Below are positions 1 through 8,152 of a stretch of 64,000 nt of DNA, one piece after another. Under the pieces are notes generated by a model that had not been told where the DNA came from, ran no database searches, and saw nothing but the letters and a program-made list of their open reading frames with translations. The stretch is taken from contig NZ_NKFL01000004.1 of the NCBI RefSeq assembly GCF_002223055.1, forward strand, positions 1,860,001 through 1,924,000, read 5' to 3'. The translations under genes and the position numbers were made by a program. The stretch's first letter is position 1. Each line of letters opens with the position of its first letter. The DNA is from Burkholderia sp. HI2500. GTDB lineage: Bacteria > Pseudomonadota > Gammaproteobacteria > Burkholderiales > Burkholderiaceae.

Positions 1-60
1 GCATGCGCGCCGATCGGTCTCATTTGCCGCTCTGCTGCGCTGCAGCGGGCTGCGGACCAT

Positions 61-107
61 CTGGACACCGGCAAATGCGACCGGTGCCAGGCCCTGTTTT
101 TATTTGC
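61..107 (+). terminator. terminator-like hairpin at window edge
   Basis: Arms at 61-71 and 81-90 pair as a 10-bp stem with one bulged A (65) and a 9-nt loop. A T-rich run (96-101, then 103-105) follows five bases after the stem on the plus strand. It could end a plus-strand gene lying left of the window, converging on the MFS gene. The rest of 1-173 holds no convincing gene. Confidence 0.4.
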
Positions 108-173
108 GACGATGCGAACCGAACCGCGCCGCCCCAGAAAAACGGACACGGCCCTGCTTCCAATTTTCCTGGT

Positions 174-1394
174 TCAGGCAGCCGCCGCTTCCGGCCGCGC
201 ATTCGCGAAGGGGCGGAACATCATCGCGATCAGGAATGCGCCGAGACCGATCGCAAACGAGCCGAGATACAGCCAGCCGTAGCTGCCGAGCGTATCGACG
301 ATCAAGCCGCCGGCGACGGGCCCCGCTGCCATCCCCAGACTGCCGGCCATCGCGCAGCCGCCGATCACGGTGCCCATCATCCGCAGCGGGAAGTTCTCGC
401 GCGCCAGCACCGAATACAGCGGCATCACGCCCGCGTAGATGAAGCCGAACACGACCGCGACCGCGTAGAACCCGTCGAGCGTGCGCACGAAGTAGTACCC
501 GAGCGCACCCAGCGCCTGCGCAAGCAGCCCGGCTACCAGCATGCGCTTCGCGCCGATACGGTCGCCCAGGATCCCGAACGCGATCCGGCCGCCCATGCCG
601 GCGAGCCCTTCGACGCTGTAGATCGACACCGCGACGATCAGCGGGATCCCGCACGTCACCGCGTAGCTGACCGTATGGAAGATCGGGCCCGAATGTGTCG
701 CGCAGCAGAAGAAGTTGGTCAGCAGCAGCACGATGAACTGCGGCGAACGCAGCGCGTCCGCGACCGACATCGCCGCAGGCCCGCCGGCGGGCGCCGGCAC
801 CGCTGGAGCCGCCTGCGCGCCGTCGAGCGCGGGCGCCCGGCGCACCAGCAGCGACACCGGAATCATCACGACGGCCGCCAGCGTCGCCATCAGCAGCATC
901 GACGTGCGCCAGTCGCGCACCGACACGAGCCACGCGGCCAGCGGGGCCATCGTCATCGGCGCCATCCCCATGCCGGCCGACACGAGCGACACCGCGAGGC
1001 TGCGGTGCGTGTCGAACCAGCCGGTTACGCACGCCATCATCGGCGCGAATATCGCAGCCGTCGCGCCGCCGACGGCGAGGCCGAACGTGAGCTGGAACGC
1101 GAGCAGCGACGGCGCGCGGCTCGCCAGCGCCAGGCTTGCCGACAACAGGACGGCGCCCGTGATGACGACCGGGCGCGTGCCGATGCGGTCCGACAGGCTG
1201 CCCCATGCCATGCTCGCGAAGGCCATCGCGATGAAGCCGAGCGTCATCGCGCCGGAAATGCCGGTCATCGACCAGCCCGTGTCGCGCGCGATCGCGCGCA
1301 GGAACACCGGCAGCGAAAACATCGCGCCGATCGCGATGCAGCCCATCAGGCCGCCCGCGGCGACGATGACCCAGCGGTATCGGGAATCCGGCAT
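174..1394 (-). CDS. MFS transporter, monocarboxylate/oxalate-formate type
   Basis: This is a 406-aa inner-membrane carrier with about 12 hydrophobic segments split by a central Ala/Pro-rich loop (about residues 193-213). The loop between TM2 and TM3 carries the MFS motif A form GSLSDRIGTRP, and a weaker GILGDRIGAKR repeat follows in the second half. The start was placed at 1394 because GGAGG lies just upstream; a longer frame to 1511 has no such signal and adds a basic, non-membrane extension. It is divergent from the gntR operon at 1719, so it may move that pathway's substrate. The overall look is of the oxalate/formate or monocarboxylate families, but the substrate cannot be read from the sequence. 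Confidence 0.88.
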   Translation of the reverse strand: MPDSRYRWVIVAAGGLMGCIAIGAMFSLPVFLRAIARDTGWSMTGISGAMTLGFIAMAFASMAWGSLSDRIGTRPVVITGAVLLSASLALASRAPSLLAFQLTFGLAVGGATAAIFAPMMACVTGWFDTHRSLAVSLVSAGMGMAPMTMAPLAAWLVSVRDWRTSMLLMATLAAVVMIPVSLLVRRAPALDGAQAAPAVPAPAGGPAAMSVADALRSPQFIVLLLTNFFCCATHSGPIFHTVSYAVTCGIPLIVAVSIYSVEGLAGMGGRIAFGILGDRIGAKRMLVAGLLAQALGALGYYFVRTLDGFYAVAVVFGFIYAGVMPLYSVLARENFPLRMMGTVIGGCAMAGSLGMAAGPVAGGLIVDTLGSYGWLYLGSFAIGLGAFLIAMMFRPFANARPEAAAA

Positions 1395-1660
1395 GGGGTG
1401 CCTCCTTGTCGTGATGGCGATCCTCGGGAACCGGGTGCCACCTGCTTCGCGCAATGCCCGGTCGACATGGATACGACGGGCGACGCATCGGGAAATCGAC
1501 ATGTGCGGCACACACGCCGACGAATTTTTTCATTGTCGGCCGATCCGCTCGGCCCGCAACGGGCGGAGCGAGCCGACGCTACATGCCGAATGGTCCGTTC
1601 GGCCTGCCCCTTGCCGCCGCGCTTTTCCAGAATCGGAAAGTCGAAATCAGAAATAGTTGG

Positions 1661-1689
1661 TTGGGCCGCGCGACCCGGCTGACTACACT
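1661..1689 (+). promoter_or_regulatory. candidate sigma-70 promoter of gntR operon
   Basis: A -35-like TTGGGC (1661-1666) and a -10-like TACACT (1684-1689) are separated by exactly 17 bp. Transcription would begin near 1696, giving a short leader before the ATG at 1719. Both hexamers are imperfect, so this is a prediction from spacing and position. Confidence 0.45.
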
Positions 1690-1697
1690 CGAGCAAT

Positions 1698-1711
1698 CTT
1701 GTCATAACAAG
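1698..1711. promoter_or_regulatory. inverted repeat, likely GntR operator
   Basis: The sequence CTTGT-CATA-ACAAG is a perfect 5-bp inverted repeat with a 4-bp centre. It sits over the predicted transcription start and 7 bp upstream of the gntR ATG. HutC-type GntR proteins bind short palindromes with GT and AC separated by four bases, as here; the centre is AT instead of the usual TA. Binding would block the operon's own promoter, so autorepression is inferred. Confidence 0.55.
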
Positions 1712-1718
1712 TTGACCG

Positions 1719-2489
1719 ATGACCTCCCCCAACGTCGTGCCGCTGTCGGCGGCCCCGCTCTACGTGCAGATCAAGGACACGCTGCGCGCACGCATTCTCG
1801 ACGGCACCTATGCGCCGCACAGCCGGATGCCTTCCGAGCACGAACTCTGCGCGATGTTCGACGTCAGCCGCATCACGGTGCGCCAGGCGCTCGGCGATCT
1901 GCAAAAGGAAGGACTGCTGTTCAAGCTGCACGGCAAGGGCACCTTCGTGTCGAAGCCGAAGGCATTCCAGAACGTGACGTCGCTGCAGGGCTTCGCCGAG
2001 GCGATGTCGTCGATGGGCTACGAGATCGTCAACCAGGTGCGCAGCTTCCGCACCATCAAGGCCGACCGCCATCTCGCGACGAAGCTGAACGTGCCCGAGG
2101 GCGCGCCGCTCGTCGAGATCCATCGCGTGCGGCTGCTCAATCGCGAGCCCGTGTCGCTCGAACAGACCTGGGTGCCCGAAGCACTCGGCAAGCGCCTCGC
2201 GGGCGCCGATCTCGCGACCCGCGACATTTTCCTGGTCCTGGAAAACGACTGCGGCATCCCGCTCGGCCATGCCGACGTATCGATCGACGCGATCCTCGCC
2301 GACGACGAGATCGTCGATGCGCTGCACGTCGAGGAAAGCAGCCCCGTGCTGCGCATCGAGCGCCTCACGCATGACGCGTCGGGCGCACCGATCGACTTCG
2401 AATACCTCTACTTCCGCGGCGACGCCTTCCAGTACCGGCTGCGCATCGACCGGCAGAAACCGCGCCAACCTGCAAGGAAACAGCGATGA
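1719..2489 (+). CDS. GntR/HutC family transcriptional regulator with UTRA domain
   Basis: The 256-aa product has an N-terminal winged helix (about residues 10-78; PSEHELCAMFDVSRITVRQAL is the helix-turn-helix region, followed by the typical KGTFV wing). A UTRA ligand-binding domain follows (about 98-240). HutC-subfamily members sense a small metabolite of the pathway they control. It is the first gene of a series; its stop overlaps the next start (ATGA at 2486-2489), so it is co-transcribed with the flavoprotein and is the likely regulator of the operon. An inverted repeat just before its start suggests autoregulation. The effector is unknown. Confidence 0.93.
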   Translation: MTSPNVVPLSAAPLYVQIKDTLRARILDGTYAPHSRMPSEHELCAMFDVSRITVRQALGDLQKEGLLFKLHGKGTFVSKPKAFQNVTSLQGFAEAMSSMGYEIVNQVRSFRTIKADRHLATKLNVPEGAPLVEIHRVRLLNREPVSLEQTWVPEALGKRLAGADLATRDIFLVLENDCGIPLGHADVSIDAILADDEIVDALHVEESSPVLRIERLTHDASGAPIDFEYLYFRGDAFQYRLRIDRQKPRQPARKQR

Positions 2490-4225
2490 CTACCCATGTG
2501 CTCGAATACGACATCGTCGTGGTCGGCGGCGGCACGGCCGGCCCGATGGCGGCGATCAAGGCGAAGGAGCGCGACCCGTCCCTGCGCGTGCTGTTGCTCG
2601 AAAAGGCCAACGTGAAGCGCAGCGGCGCGATCTCGATGGGAATGGACGGCCTGAACAACGCGGTGATCCCCGGGCATGCGACGCCCGAGCAGTACACGCG
2701 CGAGATCACGATCGCCAACGACGGCATCGTCGACCAGGAAGCCGTGTATGCGTATGCGACGCACAGCTTCGAAACGATCGAGCAGCTCGACCGCTGGGGC
2801 GTGAAGTTCGAGAAGGACGGCACCGGCGACTACGCGGTGAAGAAGGTCCATCACATGGGCTCGTACGTGCTGCCGATGCCGGAAGGACATGACATCAAGA
2901 AGGTGCTGTACCGGCAACTGAAGCGCGCGCGCATTGCGATCACGAACCGGATCGTCGCAACGCGCGTGCTGACCGACGCGCAGGGCCGCGCGAGCGGCGT
3001 ACTCGGCTTCGACTGCCGCACCGCCGAGTTCCACGTGATCCGCGCGAAGGCCGTGATTCTCTGCTGCGGCGCGGCCGGTCGCCTCGGCCTGCCGGCCTCG
3101 GGCTACCTGATGGGCACCTACGAGAATCCGACCAACGCGGGCGACGGCTACGCGATGGCGTATCACGCCGGTGCCGCGCTCGCGAATCTCGAATGCTTCC
3201 AGATCAATCCGCTGATCAAGGACTACAACGGCCCCGCGTGCGCGTACGTCACCGGCCCGCTCGGCGGCTTCACCGCGAACGGCAAGGGCGAACGCTTCAT
3301 CGAATGCGATTACTGGAGCGGCCAGATGATGTGGGAGTTCTACCAGGAACTGCAAAGCGGCAACGGCCCCGTGTTCCTGAAGCTCGACCATCTCGCGGAA
3401 GAAACGATCCAGACCATCGAGCAGATCCTGCACACGAACGAGCGGCCGAGCCGCGGCCGCTTTCATGCCGGGCGCGGCACCGATTACCGCAGCCAGATGG
3501 TCGAGATGCACATCTCCGAGATCGGTTTCTGCAGCGGGCACAGCGCATCCGGCGTGTACGTGAACGCCCGCGCGGAGACGACCGTGCCCGGGCTCTACAC
3601 GGCCGGCGACATGGCGGCCGTCCCGCACAACTACATGCTCGGCGCATTCACGTACGGCTGGTTTGCCGGGCAGAACGCAGCCGACTACGTGGCCGGCCGC
3701 GAGCATGCGCCGGTGGACGACGAACAGGTCGCCGCCGAACGCACCCGTGTGCTTGCGCCGCTGCTGCGCGAGCGCGGCCTGGCGCCGGCGCAGGTCGAAT
3801 ACAAGCTGCGCCGCATGGTGAACGACTATCTGCAACCGCCGAAGGTGACACGCAAGATGGAAATCGGGCTGCAACGCTTTGATGAAATTGCTGAGGATAT
3901 CGAAGAGATAAAAGCGAACCATCCGCACGAACTGATGCGCGCCGCCGAGGTGCGCGCGATCCGCGACTGCGCGGAAATGGCCGCGCGCGCGTCGCTGTTC
4001 CGCACCGAGAGCCGCTGGGGGTTGTACCACCACCGCGTCGACTATCCGCATCGCAACGACGCCGAATGGTTCTGCCACACCTGGCTGCGCAAGGACGCCG
4101 CGGGCGCGATGCACAGCGAGAAGCGTCCGGTCGAACCATACGTCGTGCCGCTTGCCGACGACGAGCGCGGCGCCTACACGAATCTGCGCATCCGCGAGCC
4201 GGCCGCGCTCGCGGCCGCTCTTTGA
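2486..4225 (+). CDS. AprA/fumarate-reductase-like FAD flavoprotein subunit
   Basis: This 579-aa protein belongs to the fumarate reductase/succinate dehydrogenase/APS reductase flavoprotein superfamily. An N-terminal Rossmann motif (GGGTAG, residues 14-19) binds FAD, a second FAD-contact motif (GLYTAGDMA) lies near residue 370, and the C-terminal helical domain has the ESRWGLYHHRVDYPHR signature (about 508-523) seen in AprA and FrdA. There is no signal peptide or Tat motif, so it is cytoplasmic. It overlaps gntR by 4 nt and is followed 10 nt later by a two-cluster ferredoxin resembling AprB, an alpha/beta pairing like dissimilatory APS reductase. The substrate is not known; genuine APS reductase activity is doubtful in an aerobe with no sat or qmo genes in view. 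Confidence 0.88.
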   Translation: MTTHVLEYDIVVVGGGTAGPMAAIKAKERDPSLRVLLLEKANVKRSGAISMGMDGLNNAVIPGHATPEQYTREITIANDGIVDQEAVYAYATHSFETIEQLDRWGVKFEKDGTGDYAVKKVHHMGSYVLPMPEGHDIKKVLYRQLKRARIAITNRIVATRVLTDAQGRASGVLGFDCRTAEFHVIRAKAVILCCGAAGRLGLPASGYLMGTYENPTNAGDGYAMAYHAGAALANLECFQINPLIKDYNGPACAYVTGPLGGFTANGKGERFIECDYWSGQMMWEFYQELQSGNGPVFLKLDHLAEETIQTIEQILHTNERPSRGRFHAGRGTDYRSQMVEMHISEIGFCSGHSASGVYVNARAETTVPGLYTAGDMAAVPHNYMLGAFTYGWFAGQNAADYVAGREHAPVDDEQVAAERTRVLAPLLRERGLAPAQVEYKLRRMVNDYLQPPKVTRKMEIGLQRFDEIAEDIEEIKANHPHELMRAAEVRAIRDCAEMAARASLFRTESRWGLYHHRVDYPHRNDAEWFCHTWLRKDAAGAMHSEKRPVEPYVVPLADDERGAYTNLRIREPAALAAAL

Positions 4226-4235
4226 GGAACCTGCC

Positions 4236-4481
4236 ATGCCCCATACCCCGCACGACATCTTCCAGCGCAGCAGCGCACCCGTGACGATCGACGAGAACCT
4301 CTGCATCGCCGACAAGGGCTGCACCGTCTGCGTCGACGTATGCCCGCTCGACCTGCTCGCGATCGACGTGACCAAGGGCAAGGCCTATATGCAGTTCGAC
4401 GAATGCTGGTACTGCATGCCGTGCGAACGCGACTGCCCGACCGGCGCGGTCAAGGTCGACATCCCTTACCTGCTGCGCTGA
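4236..4481 (+). CDS. 2x[4Fe-4S] ferredoxin, AprB-like partner subunit
   Basis: The 81-aa protein carries two cluster motifs: Cys23, Cys29, Cys32, Cys36-Pro and Cys57, Cys60, Cys63, Cys67-Pro. The wider spacing in the first motif resembles the beta subunit of APS reductase more than a plain bacterial ferredoxin. It most likely passes electrons to or from the FAD of the preceding flavoprotein. The ATG at 4236 is preferred, with GAGGA about 8 bases upstream; a longer frame from 4152 would run back through the flavoprotein gene. The end has a PYLLR tail rather than the long AprB C-terminal extension that wraps AprA. Confidence 0.9.
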   Translation: MPHTPHDIFQRSSAPVTIDENLCIADKGCTVCVDVCPLDLLAIDVTKGKAYMQFDECWYCMPCERDCPTGAVKVDIPYLLR

Positions 4482-4512
4482 CCGTGTCCCTCAACGCTCA
4501 TTTGAGTCGCCG

Positions 4513-5508
4513 ATGACCACCCCCTCCTTCGCTCCCGTATTGCCGCGCGCAGACGCCCCCGACGAAGCCGCACTCGTCGCCCGCCTCGCCGCGCCCGATG
4601 CCGCCGTGCGTCGCGTCGCACTGTTCGAACTCGCCGACCTCGAGGACCCCGGGTTCGTGCCCGTGTTCATCGCCGCGCTGAGCGACGATCCGTCGGCCGA
4701 CGTGCGCGGCGAAGCCGCCCGCGTGCTCGGCGCGTGGGAGCAGCCCGACGTCGTCGACGCGCTGTGCGGCGCATTGCTCGATCCGGACGCCGACGTGCGC
4801 GACGCCGCCGCGCAGAGCCTGTCCGAACTGAAGGACGCTACATCCGGCGCCGTACTGTGCCGATGGGCCGACCGGCCCGAGCCGTTCGTGCGCCGTGCCG
4901 TGCTGCGCGGATTGCGCGAGTTGCGTGACCCCGGCGCGTTCGCGCCCGCGCTGCACGCGCTCGATGCCGAACACACCGAGGTGCGCGCCGAAGCCGTGGC
5001 GGTGCTCGGCTGGCTCAAGGATCCGCGTGCGCTGCCGCCGCTCGCGCGCACCGCGACAACCGATGCCGCAGCGGACGTGCGACGTATTGCCGTTGGCGCG
5101 CTCGGGTTCGCGACGCCCGACGATGCGACGGTCATCCACGCCCTGTTTGCCGCGTTGCGCGACCGCGAATGGCAGGTGCGCGAGGAAGCGGCCACGACGC
5201 TCGGCAAGCTGCGCATTGCGACCGCGCGCGAACCGCTCGTCGCCGCGCTCGACGACGACTACTGGCAGGTGCGCCTGCGTGCCGCGCGTGCGCTCGGGCA
5301 ACTGCGCGATGCGGCCGCGGCACCGGCCGTCGTCGCCCTGCTCTCGCACGCGATCAGCAACCTGCGCAAGGAAGCCGCGCTTGCGCTCGGTGAATTGCGG
5401 GACCGCGCGACGTTGCCCGCACTGACCCACGCACTGGAGGATCACGATCCGGAAGTCCGCAAGGCCGTGCGGATCGCGATCCGGCAGATCGACGAGGCGT
5501 CGCGATGA
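4513..5508 (+). CDS. HEAT-repeat protein (PBS-lyase type)
   Basis: The 331-aa protein is built almost entirely of about nine HEAT/PBS-lyase-like helical repeats of about 31 residues, each with a core like D-x-VR-x-EAA-x-x-LG-x-L. It lacks a signal peptide and membrane segments. It begins 31 nt after the ferredoxin and overlaps the next gene by 4 nt, so it belongs to the same operon. Related repeat proteins act as cofactor-attachment lyases or scaffolds. Here a role in assembling or holding the flavoprotein-ferredoxin complex is an inference from position. No catalytic residue is visible. Confidence 0.85.
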   Translation: MTTPSFAPVLPRADAPDEAALVARLAAPDAAVRRVALFELADLEDPGFVPVFIAALSDDPSADVRGEAARVLGAWEQPDVVDALCGALLDPDADVRDAAAQSLSELKDATSGAVLCRWADRPEPFVRRAVLRGLRELRDPGAFAPALHALDAEHTEVRAEAVAVLGWLKDPRALPPLARTATTDAAADVRRIAVGALGFATPDDATVIHALFAALRDREWQVREEAATTLGKLRIATAREPLVAALDDDYWQVRLRAARALGQLRDAAAAPAVVALLSHAISNLRKEAALALGELRDRATLPALTHALEDHDPEVRKAVRIAIRQIDEASR

Positions 5509-5792
5509 TCTCCCCAACCGAAATCGTGCTCGATCATCCGGCGCGCACGTTGACACTCCGCTGGCCGGACGGTCACACGCAACGCGTCAGCTACGCACGG
5601 TTGCGCGGCGATTGCCCGTGTGCGGAATGCCGAAGGATCCGGATCGACGGCGGTCGTGTCGATGCGCGGCCCGACCTGACGCTGGACAGCCTGGAAACGG
5701 CCGGCTACGGCATCCGCGTGGTGTTCGGCGACGGTCATGCGCGCGGCATCTATCCGTGGCCGTATCTGGCGGGCATGACCGCGCGGCCGTGA
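5505..5792 (+). CDS. DUF971 family small protein
   Basis: The 95-aa protein matches DUF971, the fold also found at the N terminus of gamma-butyrobetaine hydroxylase. The typical features are visible: RVSYARLRG, a CPCAECR metal-binding cluster (Cys37, Cys39, Cys42), a YGIRVVFGDGHARGIYPW stretch and a short tail. It overlaps the HEAT gene by 4 nt and closes the gntR operon. Stand-alone DUF971 proteins are often near iron-sulfur or quinone genes; a zinc- or iron-binding accessory role for the flavoprotein system is inferred. Confidence 0.85.
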   Translation: MISPTEIVLDHPARTLTLRWPDGHTQRVSYARLRGDCPCAECRRIRIDGGRVDARPDLTLDSLETAGYGIRVVFGDGHARGIYPWPYLAGMTARP

Positions 5793-5889
5793 CGTAGCGC
5801 CCGCGGCTGCGCGGACGAAATAGCAGGCGTGCGGAAACGCTGCGATACTGACGCCCACGATCGTCTCCACCCACCGTGGGAGCCAGAAC

Positions 5890-6774
5890 ATGCAAACCGC
5901 AGTCGGATTCATCGGCCTCGGCGTGATGGGCACGCCGATGGCGCTCAATCTTGCGCGGGCCGGCACGCCGCTCGTCGTATGGAGCCGGTCGCACGGCAGC
6001 GACGATGCGCTGCGCGACGCCGGAGCGCGCGTGGCCGAGCATGTAGACGACGTGTTCGCGACCTGCCGCACCGTGATCCTGATGCTCGCGAACGACGCGG
6101 CGATCGACGGTGTCCTCGCGCGCGGCACGCCCGGTTTCGGCGCCCGTGTCGGCGGCCACACCATCGTGAACATGGGCACGAACGCACCCGAATATTCGCG
6201 CGCACTGGCCGACGACATCGCCGCCGCGTCGGGCCGTTATGTCGAAGCGCCCGTGTCGGGGTCACGCAAGCCGGCCGAAGCCGGTCAACTCGTCGTGATG
6301 CTCGCCGGCGCACCGGACGACGTCGACGCCGTCCGTGCGCTCGTGAAGCCGCTGTGCCGCGACAGCTTCGTGTGCGGCGACGTGCCGTCGGCGCTGACGA
6401 TGAAGCTCGCCGTGAACCTGTTCCTGATCACGATGGTCACCGGCCTGACCGAAGCCACGCATTTCGCGCAACGCCACGGCATCGATCTCGCCCGCTTCGC
6501 CGACGTGCTGAACGCCGGCCCGATGGCGAGCGACGTGTCGCGCGTGAAGCTCGGCAAACTCGTCGCGGCCGATTTCTCGGTGCAGGCCGCGATCACCGAC
6601 GTGCTGAAGAATGCGCGCCTCGTCGCCGAATCCGCGCGCGGCATCGGCATCGCGTCGCCGCTGCTCGACATCTGCCATGCGCTCTACGGCGAGACCGAGC
6701 GAGCGGGACATGGTACGGACGACATGGTCGCCGTGATCCGCGCGATCGAGCAGCGCACCGACCACGCGCAATGA
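5890..6774 (+). CDS. NAD(P)-dependent oxidoreductase, 3-hydroxyisobutyrate dehydrogenase family
   Basis: The 294-aa enzyme has the N-terminal dinucleotide-binding motif GFIGLGVMG (residues 6-14), the substrate-loop motif VEAPVSGS (about 118-125) and the catalytic lysine at 172 in the MKLAVNLF helix. Members oxidise beta-hydroxy acids (3-hydroxyisobutyrate, tartronate semialdehyde, glyoxylate-type substrates) in the cytoplasm. The family G-SG-K pattern is intact. It starts about 100 bp after the DUF971 gene, with no overlap, so it may be a separate unit. The substrate is not determinable here. Confidence 0.88.
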   Translation: MQTAVGFIGLGVMGTPMALNLARAGTPLVVWSRSHGSDDALRDAGARVAEHVDDVFATCRTVILMLANDAAIDGVLARGTPGFGARVGGHTIVNMGTNAPEYSRALADDIAAASGRYVEAPVSGSRKPAEAGQLVVMLAGAPDDVDAVRALVKPLCRDSFVCGDVPSALTMKLAVNLFLITMVTGLTEATHFAQRHGIDLARFADVLNAGPMASDVSRVKLGKLVAADFSVQAAITDVLKNARLVAESARGIGIASPLLDICHALYGETERAGHGTDDMVAVIRAIEQRTDHAQ

Positions 6775-6824
6775 ATCTTCACCGGCCGCCCCATACACTC
6801 GAACGCACCTGCGCGTAGCACCCC

Positions 6825-7316
6825 ATGTCCGACTCACCCCGCTCCCCGACCAGCGTCCCCGCTTCCGTCCGCCCGGTTCCCGCCGTGATCGGCATCGTCC
6901 TGCGGGAGCGCGACGTGCTGCTGGTGCGTCGCGCCAATCCGCCCGATGCGGGCTGTTGGGGCTTTCCCGGCGGCAAGATCGAAGCGGGGGAATCGATAGC
7001 GAACGCGGTCGTGCGCGAGATCGCGGAAGAAACCACCGTCGACGTCGAAGCACTCGACGCCTTTACCGCGCTGGATGCGTTCGATTACGATGCCGGCGGC
7101 GACGTGCGTCAGCATTTCGTGATGGTCGCGGTGCTGTGCCGATGGTTGCGCGGCACGCCTGCCGCCGGCGACGACGCGCTCGACGCGCGCTGGTTCGATC
7201 TCGCCGAACTCGACCGCGATGACTTGCCGATGAGCGCGGGTGTTCGTGATGTCGCGCGACGCGCGATCGAGCGTGCGGCGGCACTTGGTCACGTGCAGCG
7301 TCCTGCCAATACTTGA
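6825..7316 (+). CDS. NUDIX hydrolase
   Basis: The 163-aa protein contains a NUDIX box at residues 50-72 (G-x5-E-x7-REIAEE), with threonine where the box normally has glycine near its end. The preceding WGFPGGKIE and the beta strand VIGIVLRERDVLLVRR fit the ADP-ribose/mutator-like families, which hydrolyse nucleoside diphosphates linked to another group, using Mg2+. It follows the dehydrogenase by about 50 bp on the same strand. The substrate cannot be assigned. Confidence 0.9.
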   Translation: MSDSPRSPTSVPASVRPVPAVIGIVLRERDVLLVRRANPPDAGCWGFPGGKIEAGESIANAVVREIAEETTVDVEALDAFTALDAFDYDAGGDVRQHFVMVAVLCRWLRGTPAAGDDALDARWFDLAELDRDDLPMSAGVRDVARRAIERAAALGHVQRPANT

Positions 7317-7432
7317 ATGCGTGAAGCACCGCTGTCTTTCTCGCAGCGCTTGCGAGCGACCCTAGCGGGACCATGACAGTGCCGGCTACGCGCCGACGAA
7401 CCTCCAATTACAAATCAAAGATGGGCCAAACC

Positions 7433-7897
7433 ATGCTCAGAATTCGCAAGTCCACCCCGGCCGACGGCACACGCGTGCTGGATATCTGGCGCAACGCGGT
7501 CGACGCCACGCACCATTTCCTCAGCAACGACGACCGACGCGCGATCGAATCCGAAGTCGTCGCGTTCCTGCCCGGTGCACCGCTCGATCTCGCCGTCGAC
7601 GATACCGACCGGGCGATCGGCTTCATGTTGCTCGACGGTAGTCACATGGAAGCACTGTTCGTCGATCCCGCTCACCACGGCGCGGGTGTCGGGCGCCTGC
7701 TGGTGGAAGACGCGCTCAAGCGTCACCCCGACCTGTCGACCGACGTCAACGAACAGAACGAAGCGGCGGCAGGCTTCTATGAACGGCTCGGCTTCGAGCG
7801 CACCGGGCGATCGGCGCTCGATGGGCAGGGGCGCGCCTATCCGCTGATTCACCTGCGCTATCGCGCGAAACCGTCGTCGTCGCCGCAGCCCGCATAA
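7433..7897 (+). CDS. GNAT N-acetyltransferase, YjaB-like
   Basis: The 154-aa product closely resembles E. coli YjaB: an N-terminal RIRKSTPAD strand, VDATHHFL, the GFMLLDGSHMEALFVDP core, the acetyl-CoA loop HGAGVGRLL, then NEQNEAAAGFYERLGF. It transfers an acetyl group from acetyl-CoA to an unknown amine. The ATG at 7433 matches the YjaB start; an in-frame ATG at 7421 is possible. It stands alone between short gaps. Confidence 0.9.
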   Translation: MLRIRKSTPADGTRVLDIWRNAVDATHHFLSNDDRRAIESEVVAFLPGAPLDLAVDDTDRAIGFMLLDGSHMEALFVDPAHHGAGVGRLLVEDALKRHPDLSTDVNEQNEAAAGFYERLGFERTGRSALDGQGRAYPLIHLRYRAKPSSSPQPA

Positions 7898-8152
7898 CCG
7901 TGACCGGCGCGGGATAGCGCGCCGCCCTCCGCGTCATGCGCTCCGAGCACGCGAACGCGGCGACCTGATACCAGGTCCGCTCCACGCATGCCGCATGCGG
8001 CCACGTGACGCGTCATGCACGACGCACCGGTACCACGCGCTCGACCCTTGCACGGATGATCGTTTCCCGGACTGAACGAGCCTGTCACGGGCCGGGAGAT
8101 GCTAACCTCTCGGCCACTCTAACGACACCGCGTGAAGCCACAGGATTCGACC

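Larger units (their letters stand above)
1395..1718. other. divergent control region between MFS gene and gntR operon
   Basis: This 324-bp gap has no gene I can support; the open frames across it have arginine/alanine-rich shadow composition. It holds the ribosome binding site of the MFS gene at its left end, and the gntR promoter and operator at its right end (listed separately). No second copy of the operator repeat was seen near the MFS start, only a lone CTTGTC half-like sequence at about 1404. Confidence 0.6.

Noticed and set aside
3..1682. Long plus-strand frame (559 codons) opposite the MFS gene, and similar long antisense frames such as 9019-11082, 11028-14339, 29983-32793, 50329-54237 and 61988-63994 (minus)
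   Set aside because: Their composition is Arg/Ala/His/Asp-rich with no family features, and each lies antisense to a well-supported gene. High third-position G+C keeps antisense frames open.
2486..4481. Genuine dissimilatory APS reductase (aprBA)
   Set aside because: The subunits resemble AprA/AprB, but the ferredoxin lacks the long AprB tail and no sat, qmo or dsr genes are present. Called AprA-like only.
7340..7356. Terminator after the NUDIX gene
   Set aside because: A 6-bp stem without a T-run on either side is expected by chance at this G+C.
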